Counted from the stretch's first letter, positions 1 to 7,337 are shown. The stretch: DNA of 20,448 bases from Deltaproteobacteria bacterium (GCA_019314155.1 JAFCZV010000022.1:1-20448); one strand, 5' to 3'. A program made the numbers and translations. The notes: generated from the sequence alone by a model not told the origin.

Positions 1-989
1 GCGCTGATTTCAAGGGGAATCATCTCCGCTTCTCCAACGGTACAATCTATCTCCTTTTCAACAACCCCTTTTTCCATATCCAGGTCTTTGAGCATCTGCC
101 ACAAATCGTCGGGCAGGACGTCTGCTGCATTTTCCCCCATGACCGCTTCGGCGGAAAGGCCCAGAATCGTTCCGGCCACATGGTTGAGGGAGGTAATCCT
201 TTGGCGGTCGTCTGTGGCGACCAGGCCGATGGGCATATGCTCAACCAGATTGTCGGAGAAGGCTTTTATCCTGGAGAGGGACATCCGTGTGGCGCGGTAA
301 CTCTGGGCCAAAAATAGCAGAATGATGCCGGCAAATCCAATCAAAAGGAGGATAATGGCCATAATAACGGCATGCCGGGTATCGGTCCTGACGGCCTCAT
401 CGATGGATGTCATATCGAGCCCCACAAAGATGATCGGCGTAGACGGCGGAACGCCTATTCTTTCATCCATACCCCGTTGAAACCACAGATGCATCATCAT
501 GCGCCCGCGCCCCATGCTCAAGTTTCTTTCCTGAGGCAAGAATCTACTGAACACTTCAAATATTTTCCTTCCACCAGGGGTGGAGACGATACGCCACTGA
601 ACCGTCTGAAGATGCGAAATCCTTTTAAGATCCAGATCCTTGCCATGATATTTTCCGATATGCTTGAGGTCGTCATGGGCAAGGATCCTGCCGTCCACAT
701 CGGTAACCAAAAGATATAGAATATCGGGCTGCTGGGCCGTCTCGGCGAGGAGTCTCTGAAGCTGGAATTCGCTCCGGCTCATTCCCAATCCTGCCCGTGT
801 CCCTGCCTCGAAAGACCGGATCAAGGCAGCCCCTTTTTCCAGCAAAAGGCGGGTGTTGTTCTGATTCTGGCGGTGGATGTTCTGGACGGTGATAAACGCA
901 AAAATCGGAAACAGAACCACCACGGCGCCGATAAATATCCACGGCGGTACACCGGCCCAAAATTTGCCGTATTTAATTTTATTCAGCAT
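1..989 (-). CDS. Sensor histidine kinase, N-terminal part (partial, runs off left edge)
   Basis: Reading leftward from an ATG at 989 the frame stays open to the window edge (329 codons). The product has a hydrophobic segment at about residues 15-35, an extracytoplasmic stretch of about 170 residues, a second membrane segment at about 207-228 and then a PAS-like region from about 244 (FSDNLVEHMPIGLVATDD, continuing with NHVAG and LGLSAEAVMGE). This order is typical of membrane sensor kinases of the ZraS/AtoS type, whose dimerisation and ATPase domains would lie beyond position 1. The outer domain has a Met/His/Arg-rich patch near residues 158-168, which could hint at metal or redox sensing, but that is speculation. 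No clear ribosome site precedes the ATG. The kinase catalytic part is not visible, so function rests on architecture. A partner response regulator is not in the window. Confidence 0.8.
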   Translation of the reverse strand, partial: MLNKIKYGKFWAGVPPWIFIGAVVVLFPIFAFITVQNIHRQNQNNTRLLLEKGAALIRSFEAGTRAGLGMSRSEFQLQRLLAETAQQPDILYLLVTDVDGRILAHDDLKHIGKYHGKDLDLKRISHLQTVQWRIVSTPGGRKIFEVFSRFLPQERNLSMGRGRMMMHLWFQRGMDERIGVPPSTPIIFVGLDMTSIDEAVRTDTRHAVIMAIILLLIGFAGIILLFLAQSYRATRMSLSRIKAFSDNLVEHMPIGLVATDDRQRITSLNHVAGTILGLSAEAVMGENAADVLPDDLWQMLKDLDMEKGVVEKEIDCTVGEAEMIPLEIS

Positions 990-1084
990 AACGGTTGTTT
1001 TAATGCAAATCTGATGCCATTTTTAACGTTTCCTGTAACCCCTGTTGGATAACAATCCTTTTGATTCAAGAACCCGGATTCACA

Positions 1085-1142
1085 TGGATACTATTTACCC
1101 ATCGAGAAGCTTTTACAGGTGCTCCTGGGTACATAGTATCCA
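1085..1142. repeat. 17-bp inverted repeat with 24-nt spacer
   Basis: The arms TGGATACTATTTACCCA (1085-1101) and TGGGTACATAGTATCCA (1126-1142) are complementary at 16 of 17 positions. The repeat lies in the 188-bp gap between the 140-residue hypothetical gene and the sensor kinase gene, both on the minus strand. There is no T-run after it on the minus strand, so it is not a convincing intrinsic terminator. It could be an operator, a structured leader of the kinase gene, or a remnant of a mobile element. Confidence 0.75.
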
Positions 1143-1177
1143 CCATCCGGTTTCCAATGGCAAGGAAAAAGGGAGGG

Positions 1178-1600
1178 CTATGGGCACTGGAAATCCTCGA
1201 TCTCCGGCATTAAGGGCCGGATGGCGTCGAGTTCATTAGGCATGATAGGCCGCCAATCGACGGTATAAAATATTTCAGATTCATAATAAGACTTGGGGGA
1301 AAAAATGGCGACATACAGAGCCGGTTCATTCGGATAATGCTCTATCCAGAGGACTTCGTCGATTTTCAGATTAAAATCTCTGCATATTCTTTTTCCCAGA
1401 CTTTCAGCGCAAGTTGTCTTAAATATACCTTTCCCGGTCTGGGTCGCCACAACGGCATACGGTCTGAGATGCTGAACGTCCGGATATCTTTTCGAAAAAT
1501 CGATGACCCTCAACCGCCATGCGCAAGCCCATTTACTACCCAGCTTTGAAGGGCCGTCTTCCTGCCGCTGCAACCGATATGTCCCGTCGAAAAGAAGCAA
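1178..1600 (-). CDS. Conserved-looking hypothetical protein, 140 aa
   Basis: A soluble protein of 140 residues with no signal peptide or membrane segment; I cannot assign a function. It starts at a TTG at 1600, chosen because a good ribosome site (TAGGAG) lies 9 nt upstream and no in-frame ATG fits. Residues such as CAWRLRVIDF, RPYAVVATQTG, CAESLGKRICRDF and LWIEHYP look like a compact alpha/beta fold and recall small uncharacterised proteins I associate with deltaproteobacterial genomes; this is from memory. It begins 61 bp after the original stop of the nuclease/NTPase gene upstream, so the two were probably co-transcribed from the promoter near 4.68 kb. It could be an accessory, regulator or antidote of that protein, or simply a downstream passenger. 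The long gap before the sensor kinase, containing a large inverted repeat, suggests the transcription unit may end here. Confidence 0.7.
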   Translation of the reverse strand: MLLFDGTYRLQRQEDGPSKLGSKWACAWRLRVIDFSKRYPDVQHLRPYAVVATQTGKGIFKTTCAESLGKRICRDFNLKIDEVLWIEHYPNEPALYVAIFSPKSYYESEIFYTVDWRPIMPNELDAIRPLMPEIEDFQCP

Positions 1601-1661
1601 ATTTCGTCACTCCTATCAAAAAAACCAAGCGCCATGGCGCCGTTGGCCCCATAGAACCCGT

Positions 1662-2090
1662 TTAAAACATCGCCATCTGCCGGTCATCCTTTTTTTTCCA
1701 TCCTTTTATGGGCCCCTTTCGAATTTGGGCAAACACCCCCGGGGCAAGTTTGGCATGACGTGCCCAATCGAGCATAATTTTAGCGATGTTTTCGGCGGTC
1801 CTATCCTTCCAGTTCGTGCCGAGCTTCTCTTGGAGCTCCACACCAAGCCCCAAAAGTGTATTGCCTTTAAACCGATGGGATTCGAGTATTTCCATGAAAA
1901 TTGAAAACGAGGGCATCTGCAAGGCTCCTTCTGCAAACAGAGCAGATCGCTTGTCTCTGTTCTGCACGAATTCTTGTCCCTTGGGCAGCATTTTAATCAA
2001 TGGCGCCCGCCTAACGATGAAACCCAGATCTTCCAGCGTTGCCAGGGCTCTAAAAATAGTATTTTTTCCAAAGCCGGTCCAATCCACCCT
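1662..2090 (-). pseudogene. Detached 3' part of the nuclease/NTPase gene (frameshifted by 16-bp duplication)
   Basis: This is the original C-terminal end, about 137 residues, of the large gene that starts at 4506. It now lies in another reading frame because of the tandem duplication at 2075-2106. Read through with one repeat copy removed, the frame runs uninterrupted from ATG 4506 to TAA 1662-1664 (942 residues). The piece begins with a winged-helix-like segment (GFGKNTIFRALATLEDLGFI) that completes the helix-turn-helix begun just before the break, followed by a helical tail ending in a Lys-rich stretch. It has no ribosome site of its own, so it is probably not made unless the duplication is lost or the ribosome shifts frame. 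Confidence 0.8.
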
Positions 2091-4506
2091 CGGTCCAATC
2101 CACCCTACCGTCCCCTTGAAGCGCCTGAAAAAGCCTTTCCGCCACCTTTTCAACCGGGGAATATTGGATCTGCGGGGTTTTAGATCCACGTCTTTTGGGC
2201 AGCAGGAGGCGACGCTCCCGGATTTCTGTTGCAGGGTCAAAGAAAACGAGCATCCTATTTTTTTTATTCCAAATCGCAAGATCGGCAAAGTCCATCCATT
2301 CCGCCAGAATACGAGCATATTTCAAACCAGCTTTACCGGTAACGGATCTGTAGGGCACCGAAATCTCGAACAGAGCAGATACGTCATCCATGACCAGGGT
2401 GTTTTTTTCTTTCAAAATTTTTAAAAGCGGCTGAACCAGATGGTTGCCTCGAAGCCTGTCCCGTATTTGTTTTCTCAATGAACCTTCGATATCATGGTGC
2501 GCAGCAGGCAACTCCATTTCCAGGGATGCCGTCCCCTTGCTGAATCTAACAAGCCCAAGCAGATCCATATCTTTTGCAACCCGGTAAAACAGCGCTCCGG
2601 ACAGGCCGGTCCGTCCTCTTAATTCGGAAATATCCAGGGAGCCGCCGGCTGCATGCAGGATCTTCGCAGCGTTAACGACATCCCCGACGCCGGCCCCGAG
2701 GATAGGGTTGTCATGAAACGGTAAAATTCCGTTGTTCAGGTAATTTCGGAAGACCTCTCCACAGACGTCCACGGTGTTGCCGATTTTTTGGACCAACCTC
2801 TGGTCGATTAAATTTTGAACAACTTGAGCGTCGAGTATTCCCGGCGATTCTGCTGGACGCATCGGCGCAAATTTGGCGATATGGCTAAGAGAAACGCGCC
2901 CTTTATCCGACAGCTTCTCCAGGTCATTCTGGAAAAGTTCCTGGACACTCAAAAGGTTGCCGGCAATATCGTCCTGTGGAATCCCGGACTGCCGGGCCAC
3001 CTTGACATGAAAGCAGAGCATTTTCAGCAGCCAGGGATATCCTTGTGAAAATTCCATCAGGAACCATCGGAGGTCTTCGATTAAGGTTTCATTCAATTCA
3101 TCGTTCAGTTTTTTCAACAGCGCATCGGTTTCGGCGCCGGAGAAACTGTTCAGGATCATTCTTTGACTGTTATCCGTAACAGCTTCAACCAATTCACTGT
3201 AAAATCCACGGGCCTCTGAAACAAGATCCTTGTTCCACGAAAATCCCAGAACGATATTCGTCTGTTCACGGCATATTTTAAGAAACAGATCTTTTATAGG
3301 TTCAATCACCTCGGGCAAAAAGGAACAGGGGTCAAACTGATCCAGGAAAATGAACAGCAGTTTGCCATTGGATTCAAGAACTTTCCCGATCTCAAGAATC
3401 GACCCGACCCAATGGTCAACGCCGGTCATCGATTTGGATAGGTCCACTTGGGGGAGCATGCCCCCGAAGTCTCCGTACTTCTCGATGGTATAGTGTATTA
3501 AACGCGGAATGAAATTGGACGATGCGGCGGTTCGGGAATCTATGGCAACGGCAAAGTGCGCCATTTTCTCCAGACGGGCAACACTTGCCAGAACCAATGA
3601 ACTTTTCCCCCAACCGGAAGGACCCTCGAAAAGAACGCCGCGATGTGATGTTTCTTTATGGGTTACTTTTCTTGTAAAGGCATCGAGTGTTTTGAAAAAG
3701 GGCTTTCTTCCCACAAAGTCACCGGGGGATGCAGGGTATTGGTACGCAAAGCATTCCGGTCCCCCCAGAACCTCGACAATTTCATCGGCATCTTGAAACA
3801 GACCAGGCTGCAGACCAACGGTTTCTTCACGTACAATCGGATCAAAATCGGCGAGTTTCGGATACAGCTTGGTGAGATAACCGAGGACCGACGGATCTGA
3901 TACCGGAGAACCGGCTTTGTCGAAAAGCGCCAGTCGGTTTGGATTTTCTTTGCCTTTAGATGTAATGATCCAGGCCCAGAACACGCCTTTTTCCGTGTAA
4001 TATAGAAAATAATCTCCGGAAGTTCCCATATTCCGGGGAATTTGTTTTGCAAGGGCGTCCGGACCGGCAATTCCCGGGAACGCTGAAACTGCTTTCAAAA
4101 CTGCGTTTTCTTCATAGAGAACAACGGTAACGTCTGAATTTTTCGCTATATAATCTCGATAAAATTCTCCGGCAGAGCTGTCAATGCCGGGCAGTGCGAG
4201 AAAAAGTCCGTGGCATCGTTTTTCTTGATGCCATCTTGCCATGTACTTCCCGTAAAATGCCTGAAGGTGGGGAGCAGACACCGGTGTTTCACAAAACGTG
4301 CAATCCGCATAAAATGGAGCGCCTGTGGCCGCATGCGTTCCCTCTACCTCGATTTCCATTTCAGGGTAATTTGCATGAAAAAGACGGTCGACACGATATC
4401 CGTAGTGATTCAGCACCCGAGACACCAATTCTTCGAACAACTTTCCCAGCGCCTGGGTCCTGGCATGCTTCCTTCTGCCTGGTGCAAGTATTTTCAATCT
4501 TGCCAT
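2050..4506 (-). CDS. Restriction-nuclease-like / P-loop NTPase / winged-helix protein, truncated by frameshift
   Basis: The frame present encodes 818 residues from ATG 4506 (GAGGAT ribosome site 8 nt upstream). Residues about 15-135 resemble the PD-(D/E)xK fold of Mrr-type nucleases: helix GKLFEELVSRVLNHYGY, acidic strand MEIEVEG (50-56), strand FYADCTFC (65-72). The usual catalytic Lys after the Asp is replaced by Thr70, so activity is doubtful. A STAND-like NTPase follows: entry motif FVGRKPFF (264-271), Walker A GPSGWGKSS (295-303), Walker B LLFIFLDQFD (383-392). From about 605 there are two or three winged-helix-like segments. The last 13 residues (after W804) are out of frame. The nuclease plus signalling NTPase plus sensor-like tail is the layout of many phage-defence proteins (Mrr- or Avs-like), but no such family is certain here and no known defence gene is adjacent. 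Other options are a DNA-repair or transcription-linked ATPase. Confidence 0.75.
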   Translation of the reverse strand: MARLKILAPGRRKHARTQALGKLFEELVSRVLNHYGYRVDRLFHANYPEMEIEVEGTHAATGAPFYADCTFCETPVSAPHLQAFYGKYMARWHQEKRCHGLFLALPGIDSSAGEFYRDYIAKNSDVTVVLYEENAVLKAVSAFPGIAGPDALAKQIPRNMGTSGDYFLYYTEKGVFWAWIITSKGKENPNRLALFDKAGSPVSDPSVLGYLTKLYPKLADFDPIVREETVGLQPGLFQDADEIVEVLGGPECFAYQYPASPGDFVGRKPFFKTLDAFTRKVTHKETSHRGVLFEGPSGWGKSSLVLASVARLEKMAHFAVAIDSRTAASSNFIPRLIHYTIEKYGDFGGMLPQVDLSKSMTGVDHWVGSILEIGKVLESNGKLLFIFLDQFDPCSFLPEVIEPIKDLFLKICREQTNIVLGFSWNKDLVSEARGFYSELVEAVTDNSQRMILNSFSGAETDALLKKLNDELNETLIEDLRWFLMEFSQGYPWLLKMLCFHVKVARQSGIPQDDIAGNLLSVQELFQNDLEKLSDKGRVSLSHIAKFAPMRPAESPGILDAQVVQNLIDQRLVQKIGNTVDVCGEVFRNYLNNGILPFHDNPILGAGVGDVVNAAKILHAAGGSLDISELRGRTGLSGALFYRVAKDMDLLGLVRFSKGTASLEMELPAAHHDIEGSLRKQIRDRLRGNHLVQPLLKILKEKNTLVMDDVSALFEISVPYRSVTGKAGLKYARILAEWMDFADLAIWNKKNRMLVFFDPATEIRERRLLLPKRRGSKTPQIQYSPVEKVAERLFQALQGDGRVDWTEGGLDRLWKKYYF
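2075..2106. repeat. Perfect 16-bp tandem duplication causing a frameshift
   Basis: The unit CGGTCCAATCCACCCT occurs twice back to back (2075-2090 and 2091-2106). Sixteen is not a multiple of three, so the second copy throws the minus-strand gene out of frame 13 codons before its present stop. Removing one copy joins the 818-residue frame to the following 137-residue frame and completes a winged-helix motif. It may be a real slippage mutation, a reversible switch, or an assembly error. Confidence 0.95.
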
Positions 4507-4659
4507 ATCGGGTTATCCTCTTCGATCACACGCCATCGTTCCGATGGCGACCTGCCCGCCGATCATCACGTACAAGCGGTTTTGAAGGTCAATGTTTAAG
4601 CCCGTCCTTCATTTCCGGCGTTTCCATCATAACAAAGCATCTAACAAGCCGTGTGGCTT

Positions 4660-4688
4660 ATTTTGAACAAAAATTATTATTTTGTCAA
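4660..4688 (-). promoter_or_regulatory. Candidate sigma70 promoter for the nuclease/NTPase gene
   Basis: On the minus strand a perfect -35 TTGACA (4683-4688) is followed after 17 bp by CAAAAT (4660-4665, four of six -10 matches) in a very AT-rich spacer. Transcription would begin near 4653, leaving a leader of about 147 nt before the ATG at 4506. Confidence 0.5.
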
Positions 4689-4827
4689 TTGGTTATGCCC
4701 GCCGGCCGGCAAAATATCCCAACCGATTCCCTAAATTCCCAAAGTCTGCCGCCTGTGGCCATGGGAAAATGCACCAAAACAGCTTCAACCCTCTTCGTGG
4801 GATCATTCAGGGCAAACGCATTTGATT

Positions 4828-4942
4828 CGTAACTACTCAGGTATTTAGGTTGAAGACTGAAGGCTGAAGTATATCAATCATCTCGCAACGCTCGAATTAA
4901 ACCATTCAAGACCTTCTCTGTTTCGACACCCGCCGAATGCCC
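4828..4942. repeat. Dispersed repeat copy A (remnant of a four-helix-bundle gene element)
   Basis: This 115-bp stretch matches 20311-20418 at 107 of 108 positions, apart from a 7-bp insertion. The difference lies in a heptamer array: copy A has three units (GGTTGAA, GACTGAA, GGCTGAA) and copy B has two. Copy A is bounded by GTAACTAC (4829-4836) and its complement GTAGTTAC (4943-4950), as in a small element with terminal inverted repeats. On the minus strand it retains the last codons of the gene seen at the right edge (GVETEKVLNGLIRALRDD, stop 4874-4876), so it looks like an internally deleted derivative. Confidence 0.85.
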
Positions 4943-4951
4943 GTAGTTACT

Positions 4952-5003
4952 TTGAATCCCAATAGAGAGAGAACGCTCCACGACGGCGCATATCTCATTC
5001 CAA
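4952..5003. repeat. Dispersed 52-bp repeat, inverted relative to 11649-11700
   Basis: The segment beginning TTGAATCCCAATAGAGAGAG matches the reverse complement of 11649-11700 at 48 of 52 positions. Just after each copy there is also a shared ATTCAAATGCGTT-ACCCTG stretch (5003-5022, and 11695-11714 in the same orientation), so the two loci share a mosaic of inverted and direct pieces. Both lie in intergenic DNA upstream of plus-strand genes, each a short distance before a TTGACM-17-TATCGA promoter candidate. Confidence 0.8.
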
Positions 5004-5041
5004 TTCAAATGCGTTCACCCTGTGAGATCATTTTGTTCACC

Positions 5042-5070
5042 TTGACCATTTTACGCGAGTTTGATATCGA
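5042..5070 (+). promoter_or_regulatory. Candidate sigma70 promoter for the acyl-CoA ligase operon
   Basis: TTGACC (5042-5047), a 17-bp spacer and TATCGA (5065-5070) place a start near 5077, 29 nt before the ATG at 5106. The same -10 word with the same spacing occurs upstream of the binding-protein gene (11734-11762). Confidence 0.45.
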
Positions 5071-5105
5071 TTCTGGAAAAAAGTTTAACTCGAAAGGAAT
5101 TCTCT

Positions 5106-6686
5106 ATGCTGATTACCGAGATACTGGCTCGAAATGCGCGTATGTATGGCCTTGAAACGGCACTCATAGAAAGAGAACCGGCTAAAAACCGGCGTCGGGA
5201 GATCACCTGGAAAGACTTCGACGATCAGGCCAATCAGGTTGCACAGGCCTTGATATCCCGGGGGATTTCAAAGGGTGACCGGGTGATCCATTTAATGACC
5301 AACTGTATCGAATGGCTCCCCATCTATTTTGGGATACTTAGAACCGGCGCATGGGCGGTTCCGCTCAATTTTCGATTTGAGGCGGGAATCATCCGACACT
5401 GCGCCAACGTCGCCGAGCCCAAGGCCATGATCTTCGGTGAAGAATTTATCGAACGCATCGACGCCATCAAGGAAGACCTGGACAGATTCTTAACGACCTA
5501 TATCTTTGTGGGGCCGGAGGGAAAAAAGCCCGCTTATGCGGAATCCTATCAAGATTTTCTTGATCCTCAACACCCCATTGCGCCTAACGTCGAAATAAAA
5601 ATTACCGATGAAGCTGCCTTGTACTTTACTTCAGGCACCACCGGCACACCCAAGGCAACCCTTTTGACCCACAGAAATCTTGAGTTCGCCTGCTTTGTGG
5701 AAAATCGGCATCACAACCAGACTCACCAAGACAATTTCCTGTGCATTCCGCCCCTGTATCATACCGGTGCAAAAATGCACTGGTTCGGCAATTTCATTGT
5801 CGGTGCCCGGAGTGTTATTCTTAAAGGGGTTGAACCCGGGTGGATATTGGAAGCTGTTTCCGAGGAAAAAGTAACGGTGGTCTGGCTTCTGGTCCCATGG
5901 GCACTCGACATCCTTTTTGCCATCCAGACCGGGGAAATCAAGCTCGAAGACTTTCATCTGGATCAGTGGCGCCTGATGCACATCGGTGCCCAGCCCGTGC
6001 CTCCGAGTTTGATCAAGGAATGGAAGAGAATTTTCCCCCATCACCAGTACGATACCAACTATGGCCTCACCGAGTGTACCGGACCTGGATGCGTCCATCT
6101 GGGAATGGAGAACATGCACAAGGTCGGCGCCATCGGAAAACCGGGTTTCGACTGGGAGATCAACATCGTTGACGATCGGCTGAATCCCGTTGTTCAGGGA
6201 CAACCCGGTGAATTGATTGTCCAAGGGCCCGGTGTCATGAAAGAGTATTTTAAGAATCCGGATGCGACCCGAGAAACGCTGGTCAACGGCTGGCTTCTGA
6301 CCGGTGATGTGGCCCGGCAGGACGAAGACGGCTTCATCTGGCTGGTGGACCGGAAAAAAGATGTGATCATCACCGGCGGAGAAAATATTTATCCGGTGGA
6401 AATCGAAGATTTTCTCCAGGGTCATCCTAAAATTCACGATGTGGCGGTCATCGGTCTTCCCAGTCTCCGGCTGGGGGAAATCGCCACTGCCGTGGTCCAG
6501 GTTAAACCGGACCAGACACTCACCAAAGACGAAATCAACGATTTTTGCAAGGAGATGCCGAGGTATAAAAGACCCCGAAGGATTATTTTCGGCAAGGTGC
6601 CCCGAAACCCCACCGGAAAGATAGAAAAACCCAAGCTTCGAAAAGAGTATGCCGGGATAACCGAAAGTTTTAAGATAGAATCATGA
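5106..6686 (+). CDS. Acyl-CoA synthetase (AMP-forming, class I adenylate-forming enzyme)
   Basis: Activates a carboxylic acid with ATP to an acyl-adenylate and transfers it to coenzyme A, in the cytoplasm. The 526-residue protein has the family motifs in order: P-loop LYFTSGTTGTPK (172-183), NYGLTE (318-323), TGDVA (399-403), the hinge region DRKKDVIITGGENIYPVEIE (415-434) and the C-terminal catalytic lysine K505 in NPTGK. The start at 5106 is preferred over an in-frame ATG at 5061 because AAAGGAA lies 6 nt upstream of it and the upstream extension covers the promoter candidate. The motifs fit fatty-acid or aromatic-acid ligases; the substrate cannot be fixed from sequence. Its stop overlaps the start of the carbonic-anhydrase-like gene by 4 bp (ATGA), so the two are translationally coupled. 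In anaerobic degraders such ligases commonly feed organic acids into beta-oxidation. Confidence 0.92.
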   Translation: MLITEILARNARMYGLETALIEREPAKNRRREITWKDFDDQANQVAQALISRGISKGDRVIHLMTNCIEWLPIYFGILRTGAWAVPLNFRFEAGIIRHCANVAEPKAMIFGEEFIERIDAIKEDLDRFLTTYIFVGPEGKKPAYAESYQDFLDPQHPIAPNVEIKITDEAALYFTSGTTGTPKATLLTHRNLEFACFVENRHHNQTHQDNFLCIPPLYHTGAKMHWFGNFIVGARSVILKGVEPGWILEAVSEEKVTVVWLLVPWALDILFAIQTGEIKLEDFHLDQWRLMHIGAQPVPPSLIKEWKRIFPHHQYDTNYGLTECTGPGCVHLGMENMHKVGAIGKPGFDWEINIVDDRLNPVVQGQPGELIVQGPGVMKEYFKNPDATRETLVNGWLLTGDVARQDEDGFIWLVDRKKDVIITGGENIYPVEIEDFLQGHPKIHDVAVIGLPSLRLGEIATAVVQVKPDQTLTKDEINDFCKEMPRYKRPRRIIFGKVPRNPTGKIEKPKLRKEYAGITESFKIES

Positions 6687-7204
6687 TACTGGAATTTAAT
6701 GGTCATAAACCGAAAATCGGGAAAAATGTTTTTATTGCGCCCACGGCCATGGTTATCGGGAAGGTCGAAATAAAAGACAATGCCAATATATGGTACGGAA
6801 CTGTTTTAAGGGGAGATATGGCCTCGATAACCGTGGGAGAAGGTACCAATATCCAGGACAACTGCACCATCCACACGGATTATGATGCCCCCGCAGTAAT
6901 TGGCAACGGCGTAACGGTGGGGCATAATGCCGTTGTTCACGGGTGCATTGTGGAAGACAATTGTCTTATCGGCATCAATTCGGTGGTACTCAGCCATGCA
7001 TGGATCAAAACCGGATCGGTGGTTGCAGCCGCTTCAGTGGTTAAGCACGGACAAGTGGTCGGGCCCTTTCATCTGGTGGCCGGCGTACCGGCTTTAATGA
7101 AAAAAAAGCTTTCAGAATCGACTGTCGAGAACCGCAAAAAAACAGCCAAACATTATACCGAACTTGCCCGTGAACACATGGCCACAAAAAAAGCCGGAGG
7201 TTAG
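6683..7204 (+). CDS. Gamma-carbonic-anhydrase family protein (left-handed beta-helix, PaaY/YrdA-like)
   Basis: A 173-residue hexapeptide-repeat protein of usual family length. The three zinc-ligand positions of gamma-carbonic anhydrases are present as H64 (CTIHTD), H81 and H86 (VGHNAVVHG), together with R43 and D45 (RGD) and Q58. The glutamates that mark the fully active archaeal Cam enzyme are not obvious, so activity may be low or different. Relatives include PaaY, linked to phenylacetyl-CoA breakdown, and YrdA/CaiE. The 4-bp overlap with the acyl-CoA ligase suggests a CoA-ester-linked or CO2/bicarbonate-supply role beside that enzyme; this is inference. The C-terminus is a Lys-rich helix (VENRKKTAKHYTELAREHMA). 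A terminator hairpin begins in the last codons. Confidence 0.9.
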   Translation: MILEFNGHKPKIGKNVFIAPTAMVIGKVEIKDNANIWYGTVLRGDMASITVGEGTNIQDNCTIHTDYDAPAVIGNGVTVGHNAVVHGCIVEDNCLIGINSVVLSHAWIKTGSVVAAASVVKHGQVVGPFHLVAGVPALMKKKLSESTVENRKKTAKHYTELAREHMATKKAGG

Positions 7205-7213
7205 TCCGGCTTT
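7190..7213. terminator. Short hairpin terminator over the stop codon
   Basis: AAAGCCGGA (7190-7198) and TCCGGCTTT (7205-7213) form a perfect 9-bp stem with a 6-nt loop containing part of the stop codon of the upstream gene. The A-run on its left gives a T-run on the minus strand, so it may work better in that direction. Confidence 0.65.
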
Positions 7214-7277
7214 GGTTAGGCTGAATCTTGCATGAAAATTAATGAGAATCTTTAGGTTTTCTGATTGAAGAGGGTTT

Positions 7278-7337
7278 AAAAAAGATCCGATTGCCGTTCA
7301 TTTTACCCGAATGGCATATCGGATGATGATCTTTTTT
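7278..7337. terminator. Bidirectional intrinsic terminator between convergent genes
   Basis: Outer arms AAAAAAGATC (7278-7287) and GATCTTTTTT (7328-7337) pair perfectly. Inner arms CCGAT/ATCGG and TGCCGTTC/GAATGGCA extend the stem around a short loop. A/T runs at both ends fit termination from the plus-strand carbonic-anhydrase-like gene and from the minus-strand 7502-7912 gene. Confidence 0.8.

Larger units (their letters stand above)
4507..5105. other. Intergenic region with dispersed repeats and two promoters
   Basis: About 600 bp between divergent genes. It holds a candidate promoter for the minus-strand nuclease/NTPase gene (4660-4688), one for the plus-strand acyl-CoA ligase (5042-5070), and two dispersed repeats (4828-4942 and 4952-5003). 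On the minus strand a 13-codon ORF (4589-4630) sits in the leader of the nuclease gene without a visible ribosome site. Another minus frame, roughly 4690-4830, is open for about 48 codons up to the repeat but has no start. I see no convincing intact gene. Confidence 0.6.

Noticed and set aside
1786..2424. 212-codon plus-strand open frame
   Set aside because: It is antisense to the nuclease/NTPase gene and its detached tail, with low-complexity Ser/Pro/Phe composition.
4589..4630. 13-codon leader ORF upstream of the nuclease/NTPase gene
   Set aside because: No ribosome site, no codon bias and no attenuator-like stems nearby.
5631..6437. 268-codon minus-strand open frame
   Set aside because: It lies wholly antisense to the well-supported acyl-CoA ligase and has no motif or ribosome site.
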